Shown in pieces: positions 24,970 through 34,078 of a DNA stretch of 36,858 nucleotides. The notes beneath the pieces were generated by a model. That model made no database searches, was not told where the DNA came from, and was given only the letters and a program-made list of their open reading frames with translations. This DNA is from CBDUQI01 sp965369325. GTDB lineage: Bacteria > Pseudomonadota > Gammaproteobacteria > Steroidobacterales > JBCBZW01. The stretch is taken from positions 1 through 36,858 of the forward strand of contig CBDUQI010000034.1 in assembly GCA_965369325.1 (NCBI GenBank), written 5' to 3'. The position numbers and the translations under genes were made by a program. Position 1 is the first letter of the stretch. Each line of letters begins with the position of its first letter.

Positions 24970-26466
24970 CTAAGTATCATCATGAGAGGTGTGACAGTAT
25001 TGCGCCAGATAACTGTCGTGAGCAGGCAGCTGGGCGACGGTGTTGGAAATGCTGGCCTTGATATCGTCCAGAAATCGACGCAGTTCGTCATCGCTCATGA
25101 CATCGGCTACCGGATGGTATTGCTCGGGCTGGATGCCTTGTCCTAGCATCACCTGGATCCAGGAGTTCTCGGCAAACAACTCAATGGGCACTCTGAACAC
25201 CCGGCCGGTTTCGCGAAAAAGTTTGATCCGATGTGCCAGCGACGAGGGTATATCCATGTGCGCGCAGTAGCGCCAAAACGGCGTGTCGCGCCGATTGGTC
25301 ACGTGGTAGTGCAGCACGATGAAGTCTCTGATGTGCTCGATTTCGGATTTGGTTTGCTGATTGAACTCATCGACATCGGATTGCTTGATGCCATCGAGCG
25401 GGAAGGTCTGCATCAGACGGATGATGCCACGCTGAATTAGATGGATGCTGGTGGATTCCAGTGGTTCGATAAACCCGCTGGACAGCCCAATGGCGACGCA
25501 GTTCTTGCGCCAATGTTGCAGGCGCGAGCCTGGCCGGAACTTGATCACACGCGGTTGCGTCAGTATCTCGCCGTCGATGTTCTCCAGCAGCGTGCTGGTG
25601 GCTTCATCGTCACTCATGTACCGGCTGCAAAACACAATGCCGTTGCCAACGCGGTGCTGCAGCGGAATCCGCCATTGCCAGCCCGAACTGCGCGCGATGG
25701 CGCGGGTGTAAGGAATGGGCGCGCATACCGAGGCGGTCTGCACGGCCACGGCGCTGTCGCACGGCAACCAATGCGACCAGTCTTCGTAGCCGGCATGCAA
25801 GGTCTGTTCAATCAACAGCCCGCGGAACCCGGTACAGTCCAGAAACAGATCGCCTTCTATTATCTTGCCCGAATCCAGGCTTAGCGATTCGATAAAACCA
25901 TTGTCGATATTGGTGTTGACGTTAACGATCTTGCCTTCAATACGTTCAACCTCATACCCCTCGCTGAGTTTTCGCAGGAAACGGGCGTAGAGCGTAGCAT
26001 CAATGTGGAAGGCGTAGTTGATCCCTGGGCTGGGCAGATGCGCAAACCTGTTTGCCTGCGCCGCCTTAAGCTCCAGACAGTAATCGCCAAAGTCGCTGGC
26101 AATGCCGCGTTGCCGGCCTTTCATCCAAAAGTGCTGGAAGCCAGCGGTCCAGTGATCACGCCCGGTATCCCCGAACGAATGGATGTAGTGCTCGTCGACA
26201 TCGCGCCAGTTCTCAAACGCAATGCCCAGTTTGAATGTGGCCTGCACCGCAGCCATGAACTCCTGCTCGTTCACATCCAGTAACTGGTGGTACCTGACCA
26301 GGGTGGGGATAGTGGCCTCGCCGACGCCGACAGTGCCAATGTTGTCTGATTCGATCAGCTTGATATCCAGTACCTTGCCCATGGTCTTGGACAGAAGGGC
26401 TGCCGCCATCCAGCCGGCAGTACCGCCACCTGCGATCACAACACGCTTGATTCGATTGGTCTCCAA
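24970..26466 (-). CDS. Flavin-dependent (tryptophan-type) halogenase 1
   Basis: A 498-residue flavoprotein with the FAD-binding IAGGGTAGWMAAALL (11-25), GVGEATIP (47-54), the conserved catalytic Lys in TFKLGIAFENW (Lys79), the WxWxIP motif as WQWRIP (263-268) and the Glu-containing GFIEPLEST (331-339). These are the full marks of the tryptophan-halogenase family, in which FADH2 and chloride or bromide give HOX that reacts through the Lys. Characterised relatives in similar receptor-linked clusters act on free indole-type substrates. No signal peptide is present. A cupin-like gene lies 25 bases upstream and LacI follows. The true substrate is unknown. No flavin reductase is seen nearby. Confidence 0.92.
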   Translation of the reverse strand: METNRIKRVVIAGGGTAGWMAAALLSKTMGKVLDIKLIESDNIGTVGVGEATIPTLVRYHQLLDVNEQEFMAAVQATFKLGIAFENWRDVDEHYIHSFGDTGRDHWTAGFQHFWMKGRQRGIASDFGDYCLELKAAQANRFAHLPSPGINYAFHIDATLYARFLRKLSEGYEVERIEGKIVNVNTNIDNGFIESLSLDSGKIIEGDLFLDCTGFRGLLIEQTLHAGYEDWSHWLPCDSAVAVQTASVCAPIPYTRAIARSSGWQWRIPLQHRVGNGIVFCSRYMSDDEATSTLLENIDGEILTQPRVIKFRPGSRLQHWRKNCVAIGLSSGFIEPLESTSIHLIQRGIIRLMQTFPLDGIKQSDVDEFNQQTKSEIEHIRDFIVLHYHVTNRRDTPFWRYCAHMDIPSSLAHRIKLFRETGRVFRVPIELFAENSWIQVMLGQGIQPEQYHPVADVMSDDELRRFLDDIKASISNTVAQLPAHDSYLAQYCHTSHDDT

Positions 26467-26491
26467 AGCTGTTCCTTATGTGGCCGTACGG

Positions 26492-27502
26492 CTAGCGGTT
26501 AAGCATGTTTAGCAAACGCGCCCGCAGCTCGCGCGCCCTTGTTTCGTCCATCGGCGCCAACACGCCACGCTTGTCAGCGGGGATATGTGCCGTCGTGTCA
26601 TCATCGGCCGAAAATACATAGTGCTCGAATATTCCCTGCCAGGCTCGACGCTGCTCGGCCGGTAGATCGCGTATGGACAGCAGTGCCTGCAGTAGTATCT
26701 CGATCGGCGGTCCCATGTAACGGGGTGATTGACGCCACCAGTAGTTCACGAGCGCATTGCATGAGGCTAGCGCCTCTACGTGGTGCCACCACATGCTTGG
26801 GATGTAGATCGCATCGCCGGGCGCCAACTCGGCCACCTGGGCATCACGCAGCGCCGCCTCAAACCGAGGGTAGCGCGCGGGGTCCGGATGGTGGAAGTCG
26901 ACGAGGCTGATGGCTTGCCCCGCAGGCGTAAGATCCAGCGGTCCGACATACAGGTTGGCGAGTGCATGCGGCGGAAACAGGATGAATCGCCGAGTGCCCA
27001 ACACATTGCACGCAAGATTATCGGGCAGGTCGTAATGAGCGGCAATGCGCGTGCGGTTGCCCAGCCAGAGGCTGGCCAGCGGGCGCAGCGCCCCAAAGTC
27101 GATATCGTTAAGCTCACGAAAACCGGGCAAGCAGGTATCCACCGTCGTGGAGCCGACGTAGATGCCGGGCGTAGGGCTCATGCTAGCGGTTCTGGCAATT
27201 TCATCCAGTACCGTATCCAATTTGGTCATCACTCGACGGAAGTTAAATCCGCTCATGTCCTCGTTGTAGAAGATACGCCCGTTGTCTTCGGCCTTACCAA
27301 AGAGCGCGCCAATGCTGGCCCCACGGTAAAAGCTGTACAGGTAATCCAATGCGACCGTAGTGGATACGGTGGCCGCCTTCACCAGGGGCCAGTCGGCCGC
27401 CAGCCCGCGCAGCACACGGGGCGTGGTGACGCCAGCAAGGTCCACCGGAAATGCGCCCGGCGGGGCCGCAAACTCCTCAATTGTGTTCGGGATATTCAGC
27501 AT
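26492..27502 (-). CDS. Cupin-like (JmjC-type, Pass1-related) protein
   Basis: A 336-residue protein with a JmjC/cupin_8-like fold. Candidate Fe(II) ligands are His and Asp in AAHYDLPDN, and His in SMWWHHVEAL. The segment GTRRFILFPPHALANLY is typical of cupin_8 proteins. It begins at ATG 27502 and is followed 25 bases later by halogenase 1. SapC precedes it by 42 bases. Proteins of this type sit in receptor/halogenase clusters in Xanthomonas and related bacteria. It may hydroxylate a protein or small molecule, but the substrate is unknown. Confidence 0.87.
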   Translation of the reverse strand: MLNIPNTIEEFAAPPGAFPVDLAGVTTPRVLRGLAADWPLVKAATVSTTVALDYLYSFYRGASIGALFGKAEDNGRIFYNEDMSGFNFRRVMTKLDTVLDEIARTASMSPTPGIYVGSTTVDTCLPGFRELNDIDFGALRPLASLWLGNRTRIAAHYDLPDNLACNVLGTRRFILFPPHALANLYVGPLDLTPAGQAISLVDFHHPDPARYPRFEAALRDAQVAELAPGDAIYIPSMWWHHVEALASCNALVNYWWRQSPRYMGPPIEILLQALLSIRDLPAEQRRAWQGIFEHYVFSADDDTTAHIPADKRGVLAPMDETRARELRARLLNMLNR

Positions 27503-27544
27503 AGCGCTATGCGAGTGAACGGCAGGTCTGCGTGAGGGGCGGTG

Positions 27545-28273
27545 TCAGCGTTCAATTCGCGCGTTTCTCCTGCGGATGAGATCCCGAATGTTGGACAGCG
27601 AGGCGACGGCCATATAGATCGGGGCCAGATGCCCGCTGTGGTTGAGTGCCGCCAGCGCCGGCCCATCCAACACGCCCAACTTGCTTTCGTTAATCGTGTA
27701 AAAGCCCATCAGGCGATGTTTGGAGCCATCGTTCAGTTCCACATCGAGGGTAAAAGACTCAAGCAGGTCGTGTGCGAGCAGAGCATCGATAAAGACCTGA
27801 TTGCCTGCCATCTCCTCATCAATGGTACGCAGCACGGCGTTAATCCGGGTTAGATACTCGGTCAGCCCGCCGTGTTCCAGAAATACGGCTTCACCGACGG
27901 TCTGGCTGACGCGCGGGCTTGCCATGTCGATGTGAATCACCGTTTGTGGCTCGCTGTCGGGAGCGTCGGGCGCGCTCTGGAACCCGATCAGGAACGGTTG
28001 GCACTCGATGCTGAGCGGCAGATATGACGCGTCCCAGCCACCATGCTCGAGAAACAGGTTTTCCTTGTCTTCAAAGCCGAACATTGCGATTGCCTGGAGC
28101 TGGCCGGAATCCGGATGTTTGCGGAAAAATATGGGGTAGTGCGCCTGCAGACTGCGAAACTCCCCCGGAAAAGTGAGCGCGCACATCACATTATCCCCGT
28201 AGTGGGCCGCACGTGTGGTGATGATCCTCAAGTCTTTGTGATCGATGTTGTTCAGTAGAACGTGGTTGGCCAT
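27545..28273 (-). CDS. SapC-family protein
   Basis: A 242-residue protein recognised as SapC by HKDLRIITTRAAHYGDN near the N-terminus, CALTFPGEFRSLQAHYPIFF, FLEHGGWDASYLPLSIECQP and DGSKHRLMGFYTINESKL. The family was named from S-layer work in Campylobacter, but its role in these halogenase clusters is unclear. No signal peptide or membrane span is seen. It lies 41 bases after halogenase 2 and before the cupin gene. Confidence 0.9.
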   Translation of the reverse strand: MANHVLLNNIDHKDLRIITTRAAHYGDNVMCALTFPGEFRSLQAHYPIFFRKHPDSGQLQAIAMFGFEDKENLFLEHGGWDASYLPLSIECQPFLIGFQSAPDAPDSEPQTVIHIDMASPRVSQTVGEAVFLEHGGLTEYLTRINAVLRTIDEEMAGNQVFIDALLAHDLLESFTLDVELNDGSKHRLMGFYTINESKLGVLDGPALAALNHSGHLAPIYMAVASLSNIRDLIRRRNARIER

Positions 28274-28314
28274 AGTGGTTCCGTTACAGGCACACGGGGT
28301 GCATCAAGGGTAAA

Positions 28315-29871
28315 TTATATCTTTGCCAGGCCGTGCGATCTGATGTGATTGATCAGCGCGCGGTTGTCCGGAAGTGCGGAGAGCATCTTGTGCGTTTGCC
28401 CGGCAGTCTCCGCGAAATAGCGATCGGCCAGCGCGGTATCGTCAGCCGCACGGGTCGTCGCACGGCGCGCGGGTACAAAGCCCATGCCGTACAACACATA
28501 CTGGTAGCTCGCCGAGGGGAATATCTCCTCGATCTGAAAGAAGTCACGGCGCGATGGCGGCTGATAGCGCCACAGACGCAGGAGCTCCCGCAGCCGCTGT
28601 GGGATGGTTTCTTCGCGCCGGTTGTCCAGCCAGAAGGGCGAGTCTTCCCGTTTGCTCAGAGTGTAGTGCAGCTTGAGGAAATCGATCACCCGATCCCAGC
28701 GGTAGGCGAATCGTTCGTTAAACCGGCTGGCCGCCATTGGCATGAGCTCGCGCGTGGCGGGCATCTCATCGCGGATCATGGCGGCGGATAGTTCCACCAG
28801 TGCGAGTGCCGAGGCTTCCAGCGGTTCGATGAACCCGGCCGAAATTCCCACCGCCACACAGTTGCGGTGCCAGAACTCGCGGCGGTGCCCTGGGTTGAAA
28901 GAGATTTTTCGCGACGGGCTCTGCTCGACAGCATTCGGGCCCGCGGTACGCGCGATGTACGCCCGCAGCGCGTGCTCGGCCGCCTCATCGGTGGTGTATG
29001 CACTTGAGTACACATGGCCCACACCACGACGTTCCGGCAGAGCGATATCCCAGATCCATCCATCCGCTTGTGCCGTGGATACCGTGTGAGTGGCAATGGG
29101 CGTATTCTCATCGGGGTATGAGACCTGAGCGGCAAGTGCCGTATCGTTAAACAAGACGTCTTTGCGACTGACAAACGGGATGCCGTAGTGTTTACCCAAC
29201 AACACCGAGGCGAAACCCGTACAGTCCACAAACAGATCGCCGCTGATCGCGCCATGATTCGCGGTTGCAAGCGAGGCGATATCGTCGTTGTCGGCGGCGT
29301 TCACTTCCTGCACATGATCTAGGATATGCCTGACGCCTAGCACCTCGGTGCAATGTTTGCGCAGAAATGTACCAAACTTGCCAGCGTCAAGATGGTAAGC
29401 GTAGTTGGCGACGGCGGCGAACTCCGGCGTGGTAATTTGTTTAGGGGCTTTGCCTTGTTCGCACAAATGCGGCTGGAAACTCACCAGATCCGCGAACGGA
29501 ACCGCCGCATGGCGGGCCTGCCAGCCCGCGACCAGATTGGTTTTGGTGTAACCATTGGGCAGCACGAATGGATGATAGTAATAGTCCTCGCCCCCGTGTG
29601 ACCAGCCAACGAACTTTGAGCCCTGCTTGAACGAGGCGTCGCACTCGCGCACCAGGGCGCTCTCCGAAATGCCCATGGTCCTTAGCGTATCCCGCATGCT
29701 TGGCCAAGTACCCTCGCCAACGCCTACCGTGGCGACGTCGGGGGACTCGATCAGGGTCAAGCGCAGGCCCGATGCAGCCGCGCTGCGGTGCCCGGCAGCG
29801 ATGACACCCGCAGTCAACCAGCCCGCCGCGCCGCCGCCCACAATCACCACATGTCGGATGTCGTTGCTCAC
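28315..29871 (-). CDS. Flavin-dependent (tryptophan-type) halogenase 2
   Basis: A 518-residue flavoprotein. The FAD-binding segment is VVIVGGGAAGWLTAGVIAAG (8-27), followed by GVGEGTWPSM, and the catalytic Lys is in ASFKQGSKF (Lys82). The motif corresponding to WxWxIP reads DGWIWDIALPER, so the Pro after Ile is displaced by Ala. GFIEPLEASAL replaces the Ser-Thr of the first enzyme's GFIEPLEST. It keeps the Lys and Glu expected for halogenation. The differences from halogenase 1 suggest a different substrate or position of attack. It follows the DUF6445 gene by 30 bases. Confidence 0.92.
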   Translation of the reverse strand: MSNDIRHVVIVGGGAAGWLTAGVIAAGHRSAAASGLRLTLIESPDVATVGVGEGTWPSMRDTLRTMGISESALVRECDASFKQGSKFVGWSHGGEDYYYHPFVLPNGYTKTNLVAGWQARHAAVPFADLVSFQPHLCEQGKAPKQITTPEFAAVANYAYHLDAGKFGTFLRKHCTEVLGVRHILDHVQEVNAADNDDIASLATANHGAISGDLFVDCTGFASVLLGKHYGIPFVSRKDVLFNDTALAAQVSYPDENTPIATHTVSTAQADGWIWDIALPERRGVGHVYSSAYTTDEAAEHALRAYIARTAGPNAVEQSPSRKISFNPGHRREFWHRNCVAVGISAGFIEPLEASALALVELSAAMIRDEMPATRELMPMAASRFNERFAYRWDRVIDFLKLHYTLSKREDSPFWLDNRREETIPQRLRELLRLWRYQPPSRRDFFQIEEIFPSASYQYVLYGMGFVPARRATTRAADDTALADRYFAETAGQTHKMLSALPDNRALINHIRSHGLAKI

Positions 29872-29901
29872 CGGTGTGCACCTGTGCGCCCGCGTGGACG
29901 G

Positions 29902-30615
29902 CTATTGGAAATCAACAAATACATTGGCGGTCAGCCTGCCGGTGTGGGGATCGCAATTGATATCGCGCTCCGGTTTGATCAACCCCGAATGCAGCAATCG
30001 CCCGGGATAGGCGAGCAGTCGGTTGGGCTGGTAATCCACCTGCGCCACGCGTTCGAAATGGGTATCGCTGGCATCAAAGTAGGCCGGCGACGGCTCGCCA
30101 TGTTCGCTGAGGAATGCATCGCCAGCCTCGATGTATCGGGCCAGCCGCGGCTGCGATACGGTTTCGAATCCGGTGGGCCGGTGGCGGTAAAATCCGGTGC
30201 CTCCAAACGGGGCAGGGCTCAAATAGTGGGTGACGGCGAGGAAATGTGGCTTGTTGCTGTCAAAGTGCGGCAAGCGTTGCAATGGCGTTAGTTGCTCCGG
30301 TGGTGTGCCGATAAGAGAGTAGACAGCGTTTTGAAATTTTGGCTGCCGCGCCGTGGGAATAGCGTAGAGCTTGGTGAACAGCGGAAACAGCGCCTGCATA
30401 CTAGCGATGACGTACTCGCGCATGAGTGGGGCGCGCCGACCGGGATACGCAGATGTGGCGTCGGCCTGAAAACTCACCTCGTGACAGGCGTGATGGATAA
30501 CATCGCCCGTGTCGCGCAGGAAGTTGTCAATCACAATCACTGGCACCTGCTCTGCGCCCACCGCCAGCAGCTGCAGAGAAAGCTCTGGATTTACCTCGAC
30601 CGCAGCCTTGCGCAT
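29902..30615 (-). CDS. DUF6445 family, 2-oxoglutarate/Fe(II) dioxygenase-like protein
   Basis: A protein of about 237 residues from the ATG at 30615 (MRKAAVEVNPEL). A GTG at 30636 extends it by seven residues into a stretch close to a terminator. The likely iron ligands are His and Asp in PHFDSNKPHFLAV and a distal His in GRLLHSGLI, followed by Arg in GRLTANVF, matching the prolyl-hydroxylase-like double-stranded beta-helix. I recognise it as DUF6445. It precedes the halogenases and SapC in the same direction. Together with the cupin it may hydroxylate the halogenase substrate or a surface polymer. The substrate is unknown. Confidence 0.85.
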   Translation of the reverse strand: MRKAAVEVNPELSLQLLAVGAEQVPVIVIDNFLRDTGDVIHHACHEVSFQADATSAYPGRRAPLMREYVIASMQALFPLFTKLYAIPTARQPKFQNAVYSLIGTPPEQLTPLQRLPHFDSNKPHFLAVTHYLSPAPFGGTGFYRHRPTGFETVSQPRLARYIEAGDAFLSEHGEPSPAYFDASDTHFERVAQVDYQPNRLLAYPGRLLHSGLIKPERDINCDPHTGRLTANVFVDFQ

Positions 30616-30645
30616 ACCTGCATCATCCCATATCACCGGGAGCTA

Positions 30646-30673
30646 AAAAAGCCGCTGAGAACAGCGGCTTTTT
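30646..30673. terminator. Bidirectional intrinsic terminator
   Basis: Perfect 12-base arms AAAAAGCCGCTG and CAGCGGCTTTTT around AGAA, with T-runs on both strands. It lies just after the receptor stop (30718) and 31-58 bases before the DUF6445 start on the minus strand. It probably stops or attenuates receptor transcripts before the halogenase genes. Confidence 0.88.
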
Positions 30674-30717
30674 ATTACTTTCTTCGCGCTCGCTGATGAG
30701 CGCGATCATTCTTTGCC

Positions 30718-33696
30718 CTAATCGAAATCATAACGCGCGCCCAGTAGGTATCTGGCACCCGTCTGAGTGACGAACAGGGCCTGGTTGTCGGCACGCCCGT
30801 GGAGGCGCTGAATTTCGTCTGTCAGGTTAATCGCCTCGGCAATGAGCGTGAAGTTATCGTTGACGTTAAAGCTCACGTTCAGATCAACCTGACCATAGGC
30901 GTCGGTGTAAATCGGGTTGGGTAACCCAGAGGGGTCGAACGTGTCTGTTAGGAATTCGTCGCGCCAGTTGTAAGCGAGCCGGGCAGACCAGCGATCATTC
31001 TCATAGAAAGCCACCAGGTTCGCCGAGTCGCTAAGGCCCTCTATCGCGAACTGATCGCCCACATCGCCGTTGTTATACGCTAGGTTGGAATCCACCACGG
31101 TGATGTTTGCGCTCAGCCCGAAACCAGTGTCGCCGAACATGTGCTGAACGGCTAGCTCCCAGCCATCAAGCTCGGCTGAGCGCTGGTTCGCCGGCACCAC
31201 AATGTCAAACACAGCGGCTGGATCCTGCCCCGGAACACCGGCGATGGTGCCAGTGGCATTGCCGTTGGCGTCGGTGCCGGTCTGGACAACGCCCGGCTCG
31301 TCCGCATAGGTGGCGAAGATATAGTTACGCACGTCGGTCAGATCAGGACCCACGGCGGCCACAGCCTCGTCGAACCAAGCCCCCTGGCCCGGATGCGCCA
31401 GGTTGAACGGGGTGTCCTGTATGGTGGTGACGCCCACGTAGTTATCGATGTCCTTACGGAAGTAGCCGATGGAAAAGTAACTGGACTGGCGGTAGTACCA
31501 TTCAAAGCTCAGGTCGTAGTTGTTCGACTCCAATGGCAGCAGACCCGGGTCGCCCTGCTGACCAAGGCCACCATCAATCCGGATGAGCTGATCGATGGTC
31601 TGTCCACCCTGGATGTCGCCCCAACCCGGGCGTCCAATGGTCTTGCCGTAGCTGGCACGAAGTACCATGTCATCGCGCAACTCGACGTTGAAGTCGAGGC
31701 TGGGCAGAAGGTAATCGTAGTCGCCGGTAAGAGTCGTGAAAGCCGGGTCGGAAAATTGCACCGAGAACTCATTCGGGGCCACCCACAGGATGCCGGTGGC
31801 GGTGGGTACCAGCGCATCGGACACCACATCGGTCTGCTCATAGCGCAGGCCAAGTGAAATGTTTGCAGGCTTGTCACCCATGTCGAAGGACCGGTTGTAC
31901 TGCACGTAGGTGCTGAAGGACTCTTCGGAGGTAATTCGGTTGGTGGTGAAATCATCAGAGGCAAGGAACGACTCTTCACTGCCTGCAACGGCGATTCCTG
32001 CATTGCGAATCGCATCCCAGTCCCAGGCGAAGAACTGGTCGAATAATGTGGCGTTGTTGCTAATCGGCACGTTGTCGAACAGCGCAGAAACCGACTGTGG
32101 GCTGCCCCACGCGGCATCCGGGTAATCCTCCGGCGTACCAAAGCCGCCCCAGGTATCAGTCTGCACGTTCGAGAACGCGGACCGGTTCTTGACATCGGTT
32201 GCGACCACGCCGAAGTCTAGGCTTGAATCGTCTTTGAACACCAGGTCGCCACTAATGCGTGCTTGCTGAATCTCCATCCTCATAAAGCTGTTGCGGAACG
32301 AGCGACCGGTCTGCAGCATCTGCGAGGCATCGATACCGTCCTGGCCATCTGGCAACGCCACATTTAGAACCGGGAAGTCGCCGCTTAGATCAATGGTGGT
32401 GTCACCACGATAGAACCCGGCAGTGCCGATGACGGCGTTGGAGCCGAACGGGCTGTCGGCGCCGGCCTCGGCATCAGAATCGTGATAGTCAAAGTCCAAA
32501 CTCAGGCGATCGGATACGGCCCAGTTCACGTTGAAGCCGATGGAGTTGTTTTCGTTCTTGGTGGCGTAGCGTGCTGCGCCCATGCTCAGATCAGAGTTGG
32601 CGCCGTCAATTGTTTCGGTGTAGACCACCGGAGCGGCCACCGGGCCGTCCGTCCAACTGGATACTGAGGGACCAAAGTTGAACCATGCCGATAGCTCGCT
32701 GCGCTCTGTCGCCAGTGTGTTTTGCGAGAAGGTATAGTCCAGCGTTGCGGTCACATTATCCTGCGGTCGGAACTGCAAGGCCAACTGGCCGTTGATGCGC
32801 TCGCGCTCGATGTCGTTAAAGCTGTAAACGATGTTCTGAGGTACCGAGTAGATGTCCTCATCGGCGGGGCGGTTGGTGATGTTCTCCGAGCCGGCGTCTC
32901 CCGCGAAGGGGATCGTGCCCCAGTTGGCCTCATCGCCCTGAAAGGGACGCCAGCCGTTCGCCACCGCGGCCTGATTAAAGCCAAGGCTCCGGTCCTGGTA
33001 GCTGGCCGTCACGGCCACACCAAACTTCTGATCATCGGTGGCCGTACTGAAAATGCCGGAGATTTCTGGCGTGACGGAATCGCCGTTTTCAACGGACTGA
33101 TCCGCGAGAGCCTTGATCCCGAAATTTGCAACGGTCTCGCCCAGATCCAGCGGCCGAGCTGTCTTGATGTTTACGGTGGCGCCGATTCCGCCTGTCGGTA
33201 TGTGGGCGCGGCTGGTCTTGTGGACCTCTACGGCCGACACGCTCTCAGAGGCGAGATTCGCAAAGTCGAATGCGCGTGAGTTGGAGGCTGAAGTATCCTC
33301 AATCTGGGCACCTGGCATCTGGCGGCCGTTGAGCAGCACCAGATTGAAGTCCGGGCCCACCCCACGCACGGTTATTTTCTGTCCCTCACCGATGGACGAG
33401 CGATCAATTGAAACACCGGAGATGCGCTGCAGCGATTCGGCCAGATTCGTATCCGGAAATTTGCCGATGTCTTCAGCGTAGATACCATCGACGACACCCT
33501 GCGAATCCCGTTTGAGGTTCATTGATGAGGTCAGACTGGCTCGAATACCGGTCACCATGATTTCCTCAATGGTGCCTTCAGCAACTGAGCTGCTGCTGGT
33601 AGCGTCCTGTGCGGATGCCACGGAAAAAGATGTTACGCCCAATGCAAGCGCCACACCTGTGACCAGCGGCCGCTTGGCCGAGTCGTAGTTCTTCAT
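30718..33696 (-). CDS. TonB-dependent receptor (Xanthomonas/Caulobacter type)
   Basis: A 992-residue receptor with a signal peptide of about 30 residues (MKNYDSAKRPLVTGVALALG, then VTSFSVASAQ) and a TonB box IEEIMVTGIR near residue 44. The plug (YAEDIGKFPDTNLAESLQRI, GVSIDRS, VRGVGPDFNLVLLNGR) has the form of the receptors that import glycans in these bacteria. The C-terminus LLGARYDFD is normal. It begins at ATG 33696. The region upstream carries a candidate promoter and a LacI-type dyad near the transcript start. The divergent sugar porter and the LacI gene in the cluster point to carbohydrate uptake. The ligand is unidentified. Confidence 0.93.
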   Translation of the reverse strand: MKNYDSAKRPLVTGVALALGVTSFSVASAQDATSSSSVAEGTIEEIMVTGIRASLTSSMNLKRDSQGVVDGIYAEDIGKFPDTNLAESLQRISGVSIDRSSIGEGQKITVRGVGPDFNLVLLNGRQMPGAQIEDTSASNSRAFDFANLASESVSAVEVHKTSRAHIPTGGIGATVNIKTARPLDLGETVANFGIKALADQSVENGDSVTPEISGIFSTATDDQKFGVAVTASYQDRSLGFNQAAVANGWRPFQGDEANWGTIPFAGDAGSENITNRPADEDIYSVPQNIVYSFNDIERERINGQLALQFRPQDNVTATLDYTFSQNTLATERSELSAWFNFGPSVSSWTDGPVAAPVVYTETIDGANSDLSMGAARYATKNENNSIGFNVNWAVSDRLSLDFDYHDSDAEAGADSPFGSNAVIGTAGFYRGDTTIDLSGDFPVLNVALPDGQDGIDASQMLQTGRSFRNSFMRMEIQQARISGDLVFKDDSSLDFGVVATDVKNRSAFSNVQTDTWGGFGTPEDYPDAAWGSPQSVSALFDNVPISNNATLFDQFFAWDWDAIRNAGIAVAGSEESFLASDDFTTNRITSEESFSTYVQYNRSFDMGDKPANISLGLRYEQTDVVSDALVPTATGILWVAPNEFSVQFSDPAFTTLTGDYDYLLPSLDFNVELRDDMVLRASYGKTIGRPGWGDIQGGQTIDQLIRIDGGLGQQGDPGLLPLESNNYDLSFEWYYRQSSYFSIGYFRKDIDNYVGVTTIQDTPFNLAHPGQGAWFDEAVAAVGPDLTDVRNYIFATYADEPGVVQTGTDANGNATGTIAGVPGQDPAAVFDIVVPANQRSAELDGWELAVQHMFGDTGFGLSANITVVDSNLAYNNGDVGDQFAIEGLSDSANLVAFYENDRWSARLAYNWRDEFLTDTFDPSGLPNPIYTDAYGQVDLNVSFNVNDNFTLIAEAINLTDEIQRLHGRADNQALFVTQTGARYLLGARYDFD

Positions 33697-33757
33697 GTCC
33701 AGAGCCCCCCGATTGGGCTTTAGTTGATCAGGTTTTGTGCCTGCATTAGTGTAGGAA

Positions 33758-33771
33758 TGTAAGCGCTTTCT
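33758..33771. promoter_or_regulatory. LacI-type operator 1 (receptor side)
   Basis: TGTAAGCGCTTTCT contains the AAGCGCTT core, a near-perfect dyad of the LacI/CcpA operator style. It lies at the expected transcript start of the TonB receptor, about eight bases after a candidate -10, a position suited to repression. Confidence 0.75.
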
Positions 33772-33778
33772 TATAATA

Positions 33779-33807
33779 AGTTAAACGACTGGCCGCGAAG
33801 AGGTCAA
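33779..33807 (-). promoter_or_regulatory. Candidate promoter for the TonB receptor
   Basis: On the minus strand TTGACC (33807-33802) and TTAACT (33784-33779) are separated by 17 bases. The -10 match is weak. The LacI-type dyad follows immediately downstream. Confidence 0.4.
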
Positions 33808-33948
33808 CTGTCTCCGAGAAATTCGACGTGAGGTTTTTCGGACAAATTGTCGAAGTCGCACGAGTAATATCTTGTAACTTACTAATTAGGAAGGGTATTT
33901 TTTTCAGCGCGATGTTTGATGTACTGAGAACAAAATCGCACGCTAGCT

Positions 33949-33962
33949 TGAAAGCGCTTACA
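33949..33962. promoter_or_regulatory. LacI-type operator 2 (sugar-porter side)
   Basis: TGAAAGCGCTTACA is a second copy of the dyad with the same AAGCGCTT core, about 120 bases before the sugar-porter ATG. A TTGAAA that could act as a -35 overlaps it. It is 191 bases from the first operator, so a DNA loop between them is possible. Confidence 0.75.
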
Positions 33963-34078
33963 ATTCTGTCCTGTGATTACAATCAGCAGTCCTCTCCAGC
34001 TCAGTATCTCCTGTGGGTGAAAATTTAGTTTCGCCTTATATGTGGCGAACCACTTCAAAGATAACCGGATTAAACATA

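Larger units (their letters stand above)
33697..34078. promoter_or_regulatory. Divergent control region of TonB receptor and sugar porter
   Basis: These 382 bases hold no convincing gene. They contain two LacI-type dyads (33758-33771 and 33949-33962) and a candidate minus-strand promoter (33779-33807). A small stem before the receptor start (AGCCC at 33703-33707 with GGGCT at 33715-33719) overlaps its G-rich Shine-Dalgarno. The middle is AT-rich. No clear promoter for the sugar porter is assigned. Confidence 0.6.
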
